DNA of 64,000 nt. Source: BOG-908 sp965198915 (GTDB taxonomy: Bacteria; Pseudomonadota; Alphaproteobacteria; Acetobacterales; Acetobacteraceae). Positions 8,312-16,809 of this stretch are shown here, piece after piece; the first letter of the stretch is position 1; every line of letters starts with the position of its first letter. A model generated the notes under the pieces. It searched no databases. It was not told the origin of the DNA and saw only the letters and a program-made list of their open reading frames with translations. The DNA is taken from the NCBI GenBank assembly GCA_965198915.1, contig CBDAQC010000006.1, forward strand, positions 248,001 through 312,000, given 5' to 3'. The translations under genes and the position numbers were made by a program.

Positions 8312-9367
8312 ATGACCACCACCGTGGAACTAGGCCTGGACACCTTCGGCGACGTGACCGCGGACGCGGACGGCACCCTGCTGCCCCACGCCCAGGTGAT
8401 ACGCAACGTCATCGCCGAAGGCGTGCTGGCAGACCAGGTGGGCGTCGATTTCTTCGGCGTGGGCGAACACCACCGTGCCGAATTCGCCATCTCCTCGCCG
8501 GAGATGGTGCTGGCCGCCATCGCCGGGCAGACCTCCCGCATCCGCCTCGGCTCCGCCGTCTCGGTGCTCAGCTCGGACGACCCGGTGCGGCTGTACCAGC
8601 GCTTCTCGACGCTGGACGCCGCCTCCTCCGGACGCGCGGAAATCATTCTGGGGCGCGGCTCGTTCACCGAATCCTTCCCCCTGTTCGGCTACGCGCTGGA
8701 AGATTACCAGACGCTGTTCGAGGAGAAGCTCGCGCTGTTCGCCGCCCTCCGCCAGGGCGGCCCGGTCACCTGGCAGGGCACCGTGCGCGCGCCGCTCACC
8801 AGCCAGGCCGTCTACCCGCCGGTGCAAGACGGCCGTCTGCGCACCTGGATCGGCGTCGGCGGCAGCCCGGAATCGGTGGTCAGGGCGGCCCGCCACGGCC
8901 TGCCGCTCATGCTCGCCATCATCGGCGGCGATCCCGCCCGCTTCCGCCAATACGTGGACCTGCACCACCGCGCCCACGATCACCTCGGCACGCCGGCGCA
9001 GCCAATCGGCGTGCACTCGCCCGGCCACGTCGCCGCCACGGACGCCCAGGCCCGCGAGGAGCTCTGGCCGCACCACCAGCGCCAGCATGCCAGGCTGGGC
9101 GCCGAACGCGGCTGGCCGCCGCTCCACCGCGAGGATTTCGAACGCGAAGCCGATCACGGCTCGCTCTATGTCGGTTCGCCCGAAACAGTGGCCCGCCGCA
9201 TCGCGCGGACCATCCGCCTGCTGGGCCTGTCCCGCTTCGACCTGAAATACAGCGTCAGCCAGATGCCGCACGAGACCCTCATGCGCGGTATCGCGCTGTA
9301 CGGCCGCGCCGTGATCCCGATGGTGCGCGACATGCTGGCCTCGACCCCGGCCTCGCAGGTCGCCTGA
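8312..9367 (+). CDS. Luciferase-like (LLM class) flavin-dependent oxidoreductase
   Basis: 351 residues, an alpha/beta-barrel bacterial-luciferase-type monooxygenase. It opens with the typical strand VELGLDTFGD, followed by VDFFGVGEHHRAEFAISSPEMVLAAIAG (about 46-74) and LGSAVSVLSSDDPVRLYQRFSTLD (about 82-105), all hallmarks of the family. A later SRFDLKYSVSQMPHE region corresponds to the C-terminal barrel. FMN or F420 use cannot be decided, but FMN is usual in proteobacteria. An AGGAGA ribosome-binding site lies four bases before the ATG. It is a single gene; the next gene starts 61 bases on, on the same strand. Substrate unknown. Confidence 0.88.
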   Translation: MTTTVELGLDTFGDVTADADGTLLPHAQVIRNVIAEGVLADQVGVDFFGVGEHHRAEFAISSPEMVLAAIAGQTSRIRLGSAVSVLSSDDPVRLYQRFSTLDAASSGRAEIILGRGSFTESFPLFGYALEDYQTLFEEKLALFAALRQGGPVTWQGTVRAPLTSQAVYPPVQDGRLRTWIGVGGSPESVVRAARHGLPLMLAIIGGDPARFRQYVDLHHRAHDHLGTPAQPIGVHSPGHVAATDAQAREELWPHHQRQHARLGAERGWPPLHREDFEREADHGSLYVGSPETVARRIARTIRLLGLSRFDLKYSVSQMPHETLMRGIALYGRAVIPMVRDMLASTPASQVA

Positions 9368-9428
9368 CCCGGCCCAGCTACCCGGGACCGGATGCTTACG
9401 GACATCCCGCCTCAGGTCCCGCACAAAC

Positions 9429-11222
9429 ATGAACCCCCTCAGCCCGGAAAACCTTCAGGCCCCCAGCGTGCTGCTGGAGGACAGACTGAACGCGGAAGCG
9501 GGCGGCCTGCTGTATGCGCGGCCGCACGCGGTCATCCGGTGTGACGCCGCGCAGGACCTTCAAGCCGCATGGCGCGCGGTCGAGCAGGGGCTCGCCTCCG
9601 GCCTGCACGCCGCCGGGCTGTTCTCCTACGAGTTGGGCTACGCGCTCGAGGCGAAGCTCGCGCCGCTTATGCCGGCGCCGCTTGACGGCCCGCTGCTCTG
9701 GCTCGGGCTGTTCGATCCGCCCGCGCGGATCGGCGCCGCCGCCCTGGACGAGATGTTCGCCACATTTGCGCCGCCGCCGCCGGTGCGTCTCGCCGCCGGC
9801 GAGGATCGCGCCCGGCATCTGGCGGGCGTACGGGAAGCGCTCCGGCTGATCGCGGCGGGAGACATCTACCAGGTCAACCTCACCTTTCCCGTCGACTTCA
9901 CCTACGCGGGCGACCCGCTCGCGCTGTATGCGGCGATGCGCGTGCGTCAGCCGGTCGCGCATGGCGGGGTCGCGGCACTGGACGGCATCACGGTGCTGTC
10001 CGTCTCGCCGGAACTCTGGATGTCCACCAGCGGCGGCGTGGCGACGACGCGGCCGATGAAGGGAACGGCGGCCCGCGGCGGGGATGCCGCCGCGGATGCG
10101 GCGGCCCGGACGGCGCTGGCGGCGGACCCGAAGCAGCGCGCCGAGAACCTGATGATCGTCGACCTGCTGAGGAACGACCTCTCGCGCATCTCTGCCGCCG
10201 GCACGGTGCGGGTGCCCGCGCTGTTCACGGTCGAGACCTATCCGAGCCTGCACACGATGACGTCCACGGTGACGGGGCATCTCCGCCCGGACACCAGCCT
10301 GCGCGAGCGCGTCGCTGCGATGTTTCCCTGCGGATCGGTGGTGGGCGCGCCGAAGATACGGGCGGGCGAGGTCATCCGCACGCTCGAGCCGCATCCGCGC
10401 GGCTTCTACACCGGGGCGCTGGGCGCGATCGCGCCGAACGGCGACATGCGGTTCAACGTCGCGATCCGGACGGCGACGCTCAGGGCGGACGGGAACGGCC
10501 GCTACGGGGTGGGCGGCGGCATCGTGGCCGAGTCCGATCCGGACGCGGAATACGCCGAGGCGCTGCTGAAAGCCCGGGTGCTGACGGACCTCGCGGACGA
10601 ATACGGGCTGATCGAGACGTTCCGGTGGTCGGCAGCCTCGGGCTTCGTGCGGCTCGACCGGCATCTCGCCCGCCTGGCGCGTTCCGCGGGGGCGCTTGGA
10701 TTCGCCTTCGACGCGGCTGGGGCGACGCGGCGCCTGCAGGCGCGCGCCGGCGGATGGCAGGCAGATGCCGGCGACCGCCGGGTGCGGCTGCTACTGGCGC
10801 GCGACGGGACCGTGTCCGTCCAGGACGAGGAGGTCGTGACGCCACCCGGCGTGCTGCGGGTCGGGCTGGCGGCGGACCGGCTCGACCCTGGCGATCCGTT
10901 CCTCGGGCACAAGACGACGCAGCGCACGATCTATGAGCGGGCCTTTGCGGCGGCGAGGGCAGCCGGGCTCGACGAGGCGGTCCTGCTCAACCGGCGCGGC
11001 GAGGTGGCGGAGGCGTCACGCCATACGGTGTTCGTGGAGGAGGATGGGCGGTTGCTGACGCCCCCACTCGCCTGTGGGGTCCTGCCAGGCGTGTTGCGGT
11101 CGTGGCTTCTGGACAGCGATCGGGCGGTCGAGCGCGCGATCACGCCGGCGATGTTGGCAGGATCTCCCCTCTGGCTCGGGAACAGCTTGCATGGCCTGCG
11201 GCAATCGATACTCGTGGCGTGA
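9429..11222 (+). CDS. pabB: Aminodeoxychorismate synthase / lyase fusion (PabB-PabC)
   Basis: 597 residues with two enzymes in one chain. Residues about 1-365 form chorismate-utilising PabB, with GDIYQVNLTF, TRPMKGTAARG (the lysine motif of PabB/TrpE), NLMIVDLLRNDLSRI and FPCGSVVGAPKIRAGEV. Residues about 385-597 form a class IV aminotransferase-fold lyase (PabC), with the PLP lysine expected at Lys495 in GHKTTQR and the motif EAVLLNRRGEVAEASRHTVFV. Together they would turn chorismate, with ammonia supplied by a PabA subunit, into 4-aminobenzoate for folate. No pabA is in the window. The ATG at 9429 is preceded by a weak ribosome-binding site. The fused PabB-PabC form is known from many proteobacteria. 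Confidence 0.93.
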   Translation: MNPLSPENLQAPSVLLEDRLNAEAGGLLYARPHAVIRCDAAQDLQAAWRAVEQGLASGLHAAGLFSYELGYALEAKLAPLMPAPLDGPLLWLGLFDPPARIGAAALDEMFATFAPPPPVRLAAGEDRARHLAGVREALRLIAAGDIYQVNLTFPVDFTYAGDPLALYAAMRVRQPVAHGGVAALDGITVLSVSPELWMSTSGGVATTRPMKGTAARGGDAAADAAARTALAADPKQRAENLMIVDLLRNDLSRISAAGTVRVPALFTVETYPSLHTMTSTVTGHLRPDTSLRERVAAMFPCGSVVGAPKIRAGEVIRTLEPHPRGFYTGALGAIAPNGDMRFNVAIRTATLRADGNGRYGVGGGIVAESDPDAEYAEALLKARVLTDLADEYGLIETFRWSAASGFVRLDRHLARLARSAGALGFAFDAAGATRRLQARAGGWQADAGDRRVRLLLARDGTVSVQDEEVVTPPGVLRVGLAADRLDPGDPFLGHKTTQRTIYERAFAAARAAGLDEAVLLNRRGEVAEASRHTVFVEEDGRLLTPPLACGVLPGVLRSWLLDSDRAVERAITPAMLAGSPLWLGNSLHGLRQSILVA

Positions 11223-11471
11223 GCCTGCAAGCTCGGCGACGGAGAACTCCGATGTCACGCAATTCAAGCTGAGCCGGCGACGTCGCGCAGCAGCGCCGGC
11301 TCGCCGGTCTGCCCGCCCTGACGCCGACCGACAGGCACGCATGGCGCGTTGCCTGCCCGGGAGAGGTGGCGTCCCGGCAGGCGTCGAAGCCGCCGCGGCC
11401 AGACCCAGCTCCGCCGTGCCCCGCCTTCATTGCGGCTTCCAGGCCGCCCGCCTTTGGCCGAGGAGGCCGCC

Positions 11472-12875
11472 ATAGAGACTGCAACCGAACCAGGCGGCAC
11501 CGCGCCAGCCCGCACGCTCCGGCGCGCGCCGGCACGCGCCGGCCTCGTGCTCGCGGCCTGCATACTGGCCTCCAGCCTGGCCTTCGTGGACAGCTCCGTG
11601 GTCAATGTCGGGCTGCCCGCCATCGGCCGGGACCTGCAGGCCGGCGCCGGCGCGCTGCAATGGCTGGTGGACGGCTACCTGCTGCCGCTCAGCGCGCTGC
11701 TGCTGCTGGGCGGCGCCGCGGGCGACCGCTACGGGCGCCGCCGCCTGCTGATCGCCGGCACCGTCCTGTTCGCGTCCGCCTCGCTGGCCTGCAGCCTGGC
11801 CCCAAGCCTGGCTGTCCTGCTGGCCGGCCGAATCCTGCAGGGCATCGGGGCCGCCTTGCTGCTGCCGAACAGCCTTGCCCTGCTGGGCGCCACCTTCGCC
11901 GGCGAGGCGAAGGGGCGCGCGATCGGCATCTGGGCGTCCAGCGGTGCCGCCATGAGCGCGCTGGGACCGGTGCTGGGCGGCTGGCTGATCGACACGGTGG
12001 GCTGGCGGGCGATCTTCCTCATCAACCTGCCGCTGGCGCTCGCGTCCGTGCTGCTGGCCTGGCGCTGCGTGCCGCCGGACACGGACGCGCGGGACCGGGA
12101 TCTGGACCTGGTGGGCGGCCTGCTCGCCACGTCAGGCCTGGGTTCCGCCACCTGGGCCCTGACCCAGGGCTCCGGCCCGGCCGGCTGGACCGCACCGGCC
12201 CTGGCAGCCGCCACGCTCGCGATCGTGCTCCTGGCCGGCTTCGTCGCCGTGGAGCACCGGCTGGGCGAACGGGCCATGGCGCCGCTCGCGCTGTTCGGGT
12301 CCCGGACGTTCGTCGGCCTCACGCTGCTGACCGTCCTGCTGTACGGCGCGCTGGGCGGCCTGTTCGTGCTGCTGCCGTTCCTGCTGATCGAGTCCGCCGG
12401 CTACTCGGCCGTCCAGGCCGGGGCGGCCCTGCTTCCGCTGCCGATCATGATCGCCGCCCTCTCGCCGGCGATGGGCGCGCTGGCCGGGCGTATCGGCCCG
12501 CGTCTTCCGCTGACGGCGGGGCCGGTGGTCATGGCCGCCGGATTCCTCCTGCTGACGCGCATCGGCACACAGGGCGCCTACTGGACGCAGGTGCTGCCGG
12601 CACTCTCGGTCATCGCCGCCGGGCTGAGCGGGGCGGTGGCGCCGCTGACCACGGCGGTGCTGAGTTCGGTGGACGATAGTCATGCCGGCTCGGCCTCCGG
12701 CCTCAACAGCGCCGTGGCCCGCACCGGCGGGCTCGTCGCCACCGCGTTGCTCGGCGCGGTCCTTGCCGCCAGAGGCGCGGCCCTGGTCGCGGATTTTCAC
12801 GCGGCCGCCTTGGCCGGCGCCTCGGCGTGCCTGCTTGCGGGAGTTTGCGCTGTCTTGCTGGTGGGGCGGGGGTAG
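11472..12875 (+). CDS. DHA2-type (EmrB/QacA-like) MFS efflux transporter
   Basis: About 467 residues in 13-14 membrane segments, of the DHA2 drug:proton antiporter group. Seen motifs are FVDSSVVNVGLPAIGRDL (first helix), LGGAAGDRYGRRRLLIAG (motif A) and ALGPVLGGWLIDTVGWRAIFLINLP (motif C and the following loop). The start is uncertain. No ATG, GTG or TTG stands at a good place, but a perfect AGGAGG at 11461-11466 lies five bases before an in-frame ATA at 11472, and the residues after it lead straight into helix 1. The upstream in-frame ATG at 11349 would add 41 Arg/Pro-rich residues unlike the family. The 248 bases between pabB and this start show nothing else. Substrate unknown. Confidence 0.82.
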   Translation: METATEPGGTAPARTLRRAPARAGLVLAACILASSLAFVDSSVVNVGLPAIGRDLQAGAGALQWLVDGYLLPLSALLLLGGAAGDRYGRRRLLIAGTVLFASASLACSLAPSLAVLLAGRILQGIGAALLLPNSLALLGATFAGEAKGRAIGIWASSGAAMSALGPVLGGWLIDTVGWRAIFLINLPLALASVLLAWRCVPPDTDARDRDLDLVGGLLATSGLGSATWALTQGSGPAGWTAPALAAATLAIVLLAGFVAVEHRLGERAMAPLALFGSRTFVGLTLLTVLLYGALGGLFVLLPFLLIESAGYSAVQAGAALLPLPIMIAALSPAMGALAGRIGPRLPLTAGPVVMAAGFLLLTRIGTQGAYWTQVLPALSVIAAGLSGAVAPLTTAVLSSVDDSHAGSASGLNSAVARTGGLVATALLGAVLAARGAALVADFHAAALAGASACLLAGVCAVLLVGRG

Positions 12876-12877
12876 CG

Positions 12878-13054
12878 AGGAAGCAAGCAGTCCTTTTTTG
12901 AAAAAAAGGACCAAAAAACTTTTGTCTCCCCGCTTGCGCAAACTGCCGCCAGCTTCTGCCAGAAACGCTCTGGCAGAAATCGCGATGCTGCATGCGGGCC
13001 GGGAGACAAAAGCTTTTTGCTTCTTTTTCTTGAAAAAGAAGGCCTTCCTTGCTT
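12878..13054. repeat. Intergenic element E, copy 2 (complete)
   Basis: Two-armed copy. The left arm has the GTCC/GGAC stem, the right arm a CTTC/GAAG-like stem with a shortened loop. The central hairpin is perfect: TTCTGCCAG (12954-12962) pairs with CTGGCAGAA (12970-12978). It lies between the MFS gene stop and the photolyase-like gene on the same strand. Family description at 43611-43796. Confidence 0.9.
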
Positions 13055-13120
13055 ACGACCTGTCAGCCTCACGCCGTCCTGCCGCCTGTGCAGGCCGCCG
13101 CACCGCCCCACATCGCCGTC

Positions 13121-14263
13121 ATGACCCCCTCCTTCGTCCTGACCCGCGCGGCGGCCCTCGCCAGCCTTGCCGAAGCCGTGCCGCAGGCCGGCCGCGCCTA
13201 CGCCGCCGGCCGCAACACCGATCACGGGCCGGACGGCCAGCCCACCACCAGCCGGCTCTCGCCCTATCTGCGGCGCCGCCTGCTGCTGGAGCAGGAGACC
13301 GTAGAGGCCGCGCTGGCGCGCCACGGCCCGCGCGCGGCGGAAAAGTTCGTCGAGGAAGTGTTCTGGCGGACCTACTTCAAAGGCTACCTGGAGACGCACC
13401 CGTCCGTCTGGACGAACTACCTGCGGGATTTGGCCGCCGGGCAGGAGCGTCTGGCGGAAAACGCCGGCCTGCGCCGTGCCTATGACGAGGCCGTGGCGGG
13501 CCGCACCGGCATCGAGGGTTTCGACGACTGGGCGCGCGAACTGGTGGCGGCGGGCTGGCTGCACAACCACGCCCGCATGTGGTTCGCCTCGATCTGGATC
13601 TTCACATTGCGCCTGCCCTGGGTGCTGGGCGCCGATTTCTTCCTGCGCCACCTGCTGGACGGCGACCCGGCCAGCAACACCCTGTCCTGGCGCTGGGTCG
13701 CCGGGCTGCACACGCGCGGGCGCGCTTACGCCGCCCGCGCGGAGAACATAGCCCGCCACACCGGCGGCCGTTTCTCGCCCACCGGGCTGAACGAGCAGCC
13801 GGAGCCGCTCGACGAGCCGGAGCCGCCGGCGACCGTGGCGCTGCCGCCGGCCGACGCCGTGCCGGAGGGCGAGGTGGCCCTGCTGCTCCATCTGGACGAC
13901 CTCCACCCTGAGAGCCTGGACCTCGGCGGCGCCCGCGTGGCCCGCGTGGCCGGGCTGCTCGCTTACGCGCCCGGCGCCGCGGAGGGCGTGCGGCAGGCGG
14001 ACCGCGAGGCCATGCAGGACGCGCTCGCGCGCGCGGCGTCCCGGTTCGGCTGCGAGGCCGCTGCCTTGGCGCCCGGCTTTGCCGGCGGCCTGCCCGTGGT
14101 GACCGCCTGGGCGCCGGTCGGACCCTCGGCGGACGCGCTGCCGCCAGACTGCCTGCGTGTGCGCCGGCTTTGGGACGAGCAGGCCTGGCCGCACGCCAGG
14201 CGCGGCTACTTCCAGATCAGGACCGCGATCCCGGCCATCCTGCGCGCCACGGCGGCGGGCTGA
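13121..14263 (+). CDS. Photolyase/cryptochrome-like FAD protein with permuted or shortened layout
   Basis: 380 residues. Residues about 35-230 match the helical FAD-binding domain of DNA photolyases and cryptochromes: TTSRLSPYLRRRLLLE, FVEEVFWRTYFKGYLE, GIEGFDDWARELVAAGWLHNHARMW, then DGDPASNTLSWRWVAG. The normal N-terminal antenna-binding alpha/beta domain (about 130 residues) is missing, since the FAD domain begins almost at once. Instead about 125 residues follow it. They run VALLLHLDDLHPES, VARVAGLLAYAP, a helix AMQDALARAASRFG and LPVVTAWAPVGP, which reads like an alpha/beta domain placed at the C-terminus. ATG 13121 fits; the upstream ATG at 13049 would include repeat sequence. Light-driven DNA repair or signalling is possible but unproven. 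Confidence 0.8.
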   Translation: MTPSFVLTRAAALASLAEAVPQAGRAYAAGRNTDHGPDGQPTTSRLSPYLRRRLLLEQETVEAALARHGPRAAEKFVEEVFWRTYFKGYLETHPSVWTNYLRDLAAGQERLAENAGLRRAYDEAVAGRTGIEGFDDWARELVAAGWLHNHARMWFASIWIFTLRLPWVLGADFFLRHLLDGDPASNTLSWRWVAGLHTRGRAYAARAENIARHTGGRFSPTGLNEQPEPLDEPEPPATVALPPADAVPEGEVALLLHLDDLHPESLDLGGARVARVAGLLAYAPGAAEGVRQADREAMQDALARAASRFGCEAAALAPGFAGGLPVVTAWAPVGPSADALPPDCLRVRRLWDEQAWPHARRGYFQIRTAIPAILRATAAG

Positions 14264-14377
14264 GCCGCCGGGCATCCCCCGCACGCGGCCTGGCGTCCTG
14301 ACGGAGACGTGCCAGCGCCGGCTCCTGGCGCGGCCGGCAGGCACGCCCACCTGCTGGGTCTGGGACAGGAGGTCGGC

Positions 14378-15454
14378 ATGGGCGGGGTCGTGATCATCAC
14401 CGGGGGCAGCGCGGGGATCGGCCGGGCGGCGGCCCGCGCGTTCGCGCGCGAGGGTTATGCGGTCGGGCTGATCGCGCGCGGACGCGAGCGCCTGGACGCG
14501 GCGCGCGCCGAGCTGGCGGCGTCCGGCGCCCGGGTGCACACGGTCAGCGCGGACGTGGCCGATGCCAGGGCGCTGGAGGCGGCCGCCGACGAGATCATCG
14601 CGGCGCTGGGCCCGGTCACCGTCTGGGTCAACAACGCGATGGCGACGGTGTATTCGCCCATACGCGGCCTGGACCAGGCGGAGTTCCGCCGGGTGACCGA
14701 AGTGACCTATCTGGGTGCGGTGCACGGCACCATGGCCGCGCTGCGGCGCATGCAGTCCGGCACGATCGTGCAGGTGAGTTCCGTTCTGGCGTGGCGCGCC
14801 ATGCCGGTGCAGGGCGCCTATTGCGGCGCCAAGTTCGCCCTGCGCGGCTTCACCGAGGCGCTGCGCTCCGAGCTGATCCACGACCGCAGCGCTGTCCACC
14901 TGACCATGGTGCACCTGCCTGCCGTCAACACGCCGCAATTCGACTGGGCGCGCAACAAGACGGGCCAGCAGGCCAAGGCGCCCTCGCCGTACCAGCCCGA
15001 GGTCGCCGCAGAGGCCATCCTGTTCGCGGCCACGCACAGGCGGCGGGACGTCTTCGTCGGCAGCTCCACCCCGCCCACCATCCTGGCCGCCCGGCTGGCC
15101 CCGGGCGTGATGGACAGGGTGCTCGCCACGCGCGGCTACGACGCCCAGCTCGGTCCGGCGGCCGCCCCCGCTGGCGACGGCAACCTGTTCGCGCCGGCGC
15201 CGGGCGCCGCGCAGGCCGCGCGCGGCCGCTTCGACGCGGAAGCGCGCACCAGCCAGGACATCTACACGAGCCGGCAGGCAGACGCGGTGGCGGCCGGCGT
15301 GCTGTTCCTGGGCGCGCTCGGCGTACAGGCGGCGGTCGGGGCCGCGCTGGCGTTGCAGGCGCGCGCCGCGGCGCGGGCCTCGCCTCCGGCGATCGTGGCG
15401 AAGGGCTTGCTGAACCTGGCCGGCCGTCTCGCGGCACGCCGGTTCGCCCTGTAG
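14378..15454 (+). CDS. Short-chain dehydrogenase/reductase with extended C-terminus
   Basis: 358 residues. An N-terminal classical SDR domain (about 1-240) has the nucleotide-binding TGGSAGIG, an NNA motif (VNNAMATVYSP), a catalytic Ser in VSSVLAW and the YxxxK pair in AYCGAKFALRG. The C-terminal 100 residues add two hydrophobic stretches (AAGVLFLGALGVQAAVGAALAL), which may associate with the membrane. This form matches SDRs with a C-terminal membrane-proximal tail. An AGGAGG lies six bases before ATG 14378. The gene starts 114 bases after the photolyase-like gene on the same strand, so co-transcription is possible. Substrate unknown. Confidence 0.87.
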   Translation: MGGVVIITGGSAGIGRAAARAFAREGYAVGLIARGRERLDAARAELAASGARVHTVSADVADARALEAAADEIIAALGPVTVWVNNAMATVYSPIRGLDQAEFRRVTEVTYLGAVHGTMAALRRMQSGTIVQVSSVLAWRAMPVQGAYCGAKFALRGFTEALRSELIHDRSAVHLTMVHLPAVNTPQFDWARNKTGQQAKAPSPYQPEVAAEAILFAATHRRRDVFVGSSTPPTILAARLAPGVMDRVLATRGYDAQLGPAAAPAGDGNLFAPAPGAAQAARGRFDAEARTSQDIYTSRQADAVAAGVLFLGALGVQAAVGAALALQARAAARASPPAIVAKGLLNLAGRLAARRFAL

Positions 15455-15487
15455 CTTCACGCACCTTCCGCCTGGGGGCAGGCGGTC

Positions 15488-16549
15488 CTATGCCGACTGG
15501 CGCGGCGGGCCGTCCAGGTCGGTCCGCCGCACGCCCTCGAACCCCAGTATGAAGTCCGCGCCATGCGCGGTAGCCGGGGTCTGGTAGCCCGGTGTCGCGT
15601 GTCCCTCGGCGGCCAGCCGGGCAATCTCGACGGCGGTCCGCGCGGTCAGGTGGTAAGGCTCGGGCGTGTGCAGCAGGGACGCCACGTGCTGTCCGGCCTC
15701 GTCCCACGCCTCCGCCAGGATCGCCGCGCGGCCGCTGGCGCGCTCCGCCTTCGTGGGGCCGGGCGGCAGGCGGCGGTCCACCTGGCGCTGCAGGAAGCGC
15801 AGCACGGGCCCCTGCGCCAGGAACCGGCGCGCGGCGAAAGGCAGGCGGGACATCGCCTCGATCTCACGGCTCGCCTCGAAGAACACCTCGATGTCGCCGA
15901 TGCCGGTAGACCGCCACGCGGTGGACACGTCGCCCCAGGGCACGCCGACGGTGCGCCGCGCGCCGGCGCCGAAATCGGCCGTCCGCCGCAGCCTTGGGTC
16001 ACCCTGCACGATGGTGCCGCCGCGGCGGACCCGCACGCCGGTGCCGATGCCTTCCAGCATCGTCTTCATGGTGCCGCGGCTCGCCTTCGACAGGCCGCCG
16101 ATGGACAGGCGCAGCCGCGTGGCGCCCGGCAGGCGCGCCGCCGCGTGCGCCGCAAGACAGTCACTGGGCACCACGTCGAACCCCGCGCCGGGCAGCAGCA
16201 TCACCCCGGCCGCGCGCGCCCGGGCGTCCCAGGCCGCGAGCGCTTCGAAGACGTCGATCTCGCCGGTGATGTCGCAGTAGTGCACGCCCGCCGCGATGCA
16301 GGCCGCCGCCATCGGCGCCGCCGTGGCCGAGAACGGGCCCGCCGCGTGCAGCACGGCGCCTATGCCCTGGAGTTGCGCCGGATCGGGTTCCAGGCCGAAG
16401 GCACGCCATTCGAGGCCGAAGCCCTCGGCGAGCGGGCGCAAGTTATCCGCGTTGCGGCCTGCCAGCACCGGCCGCAGACCGCGTTCGCTGGCGTGGGCGG
16501 CGCAGAGGCGGCCGGTGTAGCCGGTTGCCCCGTAGATCAGGAAGGTCAT
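15488..16549 (-). CDS. Saccharopine-dehydrogenase-like NADP-binding protein (trans-acting enoyl reductase type)
   Basis: 353 residues. An N-terminal Rossmann fold opens with FLIYGATGYTGRL, and then VLAGRN, VLHAAGPF and VHYCDITGE follow as in the saccharopine-dehydrogenase-like family and its trans-acting enoyl-reductase branch. Residues about 120-345 form the substrate half (VMLLPGAGFDVVPSDCLAAHAA). A true role in lysine metabolism is unlikely for this branch; NADP-dependent reduction of an unknown substrate is the best guess. It converges with the SDR gene, with only 33 bases between their stops. Confidence 0.82.
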   Translation of the reverse strand: MTFLIYGATGYTGRLCAAHASERGLRPVLAGRNADNLRPLAEGFGLEWRAFGLEPDPAQLQGIGAVLHAAGPFSATAAPMAAACIAAGVHYCDITGEIDVFEALAAWDARARAAGVMLLPGAGFDVVPSDCLAAHAAARLPGATRLRLSIGGLSKASRGTMKTMLEGIGTGVRVRRGGTIVQGDPRLRRTADFGAGARRTVGVPWGDVSTAWRSTGIGDIEVFFEASREIEAMSRLPFAARRFLAQGPVLRFLQRQVDRRLPPGPTKAERASGRAAILAEAWDEAGQHVASLLHTPEPYHLTARTAVEIARLAAEGHATPGYQTPATAHGADFILGFEGVRRTDLDGPPRQSA

Positions 16550-16778
16550 CGGACGAGAATGCCTGAAGATCTCGTTTCAATGAACCACGGCCAATTCTTC
16601 GCCTCAGTTCGGCACCCGCGGTGTCGGCGTCGCGGCAGTCTGTCGGCTGTGGAGGCAGATGGCGGCTACGAACTCTGGCGTGCTGCCGCCTCAGACGCTG
16701 GCAGCGCCGCATCTGGCGACAGGCGTCCCATTTCGGCCCTTCGAACGTGCATTCCGGGTAAGCCGACAGGAGCAGCCA
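16550..16778. other. Intergenic stretch without a recognised gene
   Basis: About 230 bases between the saccharopine-dehydrogenase-like gene start and the end of dnaN, with visibly lower GC than its neighbours. It holds open frames but none with a recognisable protein or ribosome-binding site. It presumably contains the promoter for the minus-strand gene ending at 15488. Confidence 0.4.
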
Positions 16779-16804
16779 CGTCGAAAAAGCGGGCCTTCCT
16801 TGCC
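16779..16804. repeat. Remnant of an element E right arm
   Basis: TCGAAAAAGCGGGCCTTCCTTGCC resembles the end of a right arm but has lost the left half of its hairpin. It stops six bases before the dnaN stop codon, so dnaN has element-derived sequence on both sides. Confidence 0.45.
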
Positions 16805-16809
16805 CCGGC

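Noticed and set aside
12797..15460. 887-codon open frame on the minus strand
   Set aside because: It is an antisense shadow of the photolyase-like and SDR genes. The translation is Arg/Gly/Gln-rich with no recognisable domain, as is common in very GC-rich DNA.
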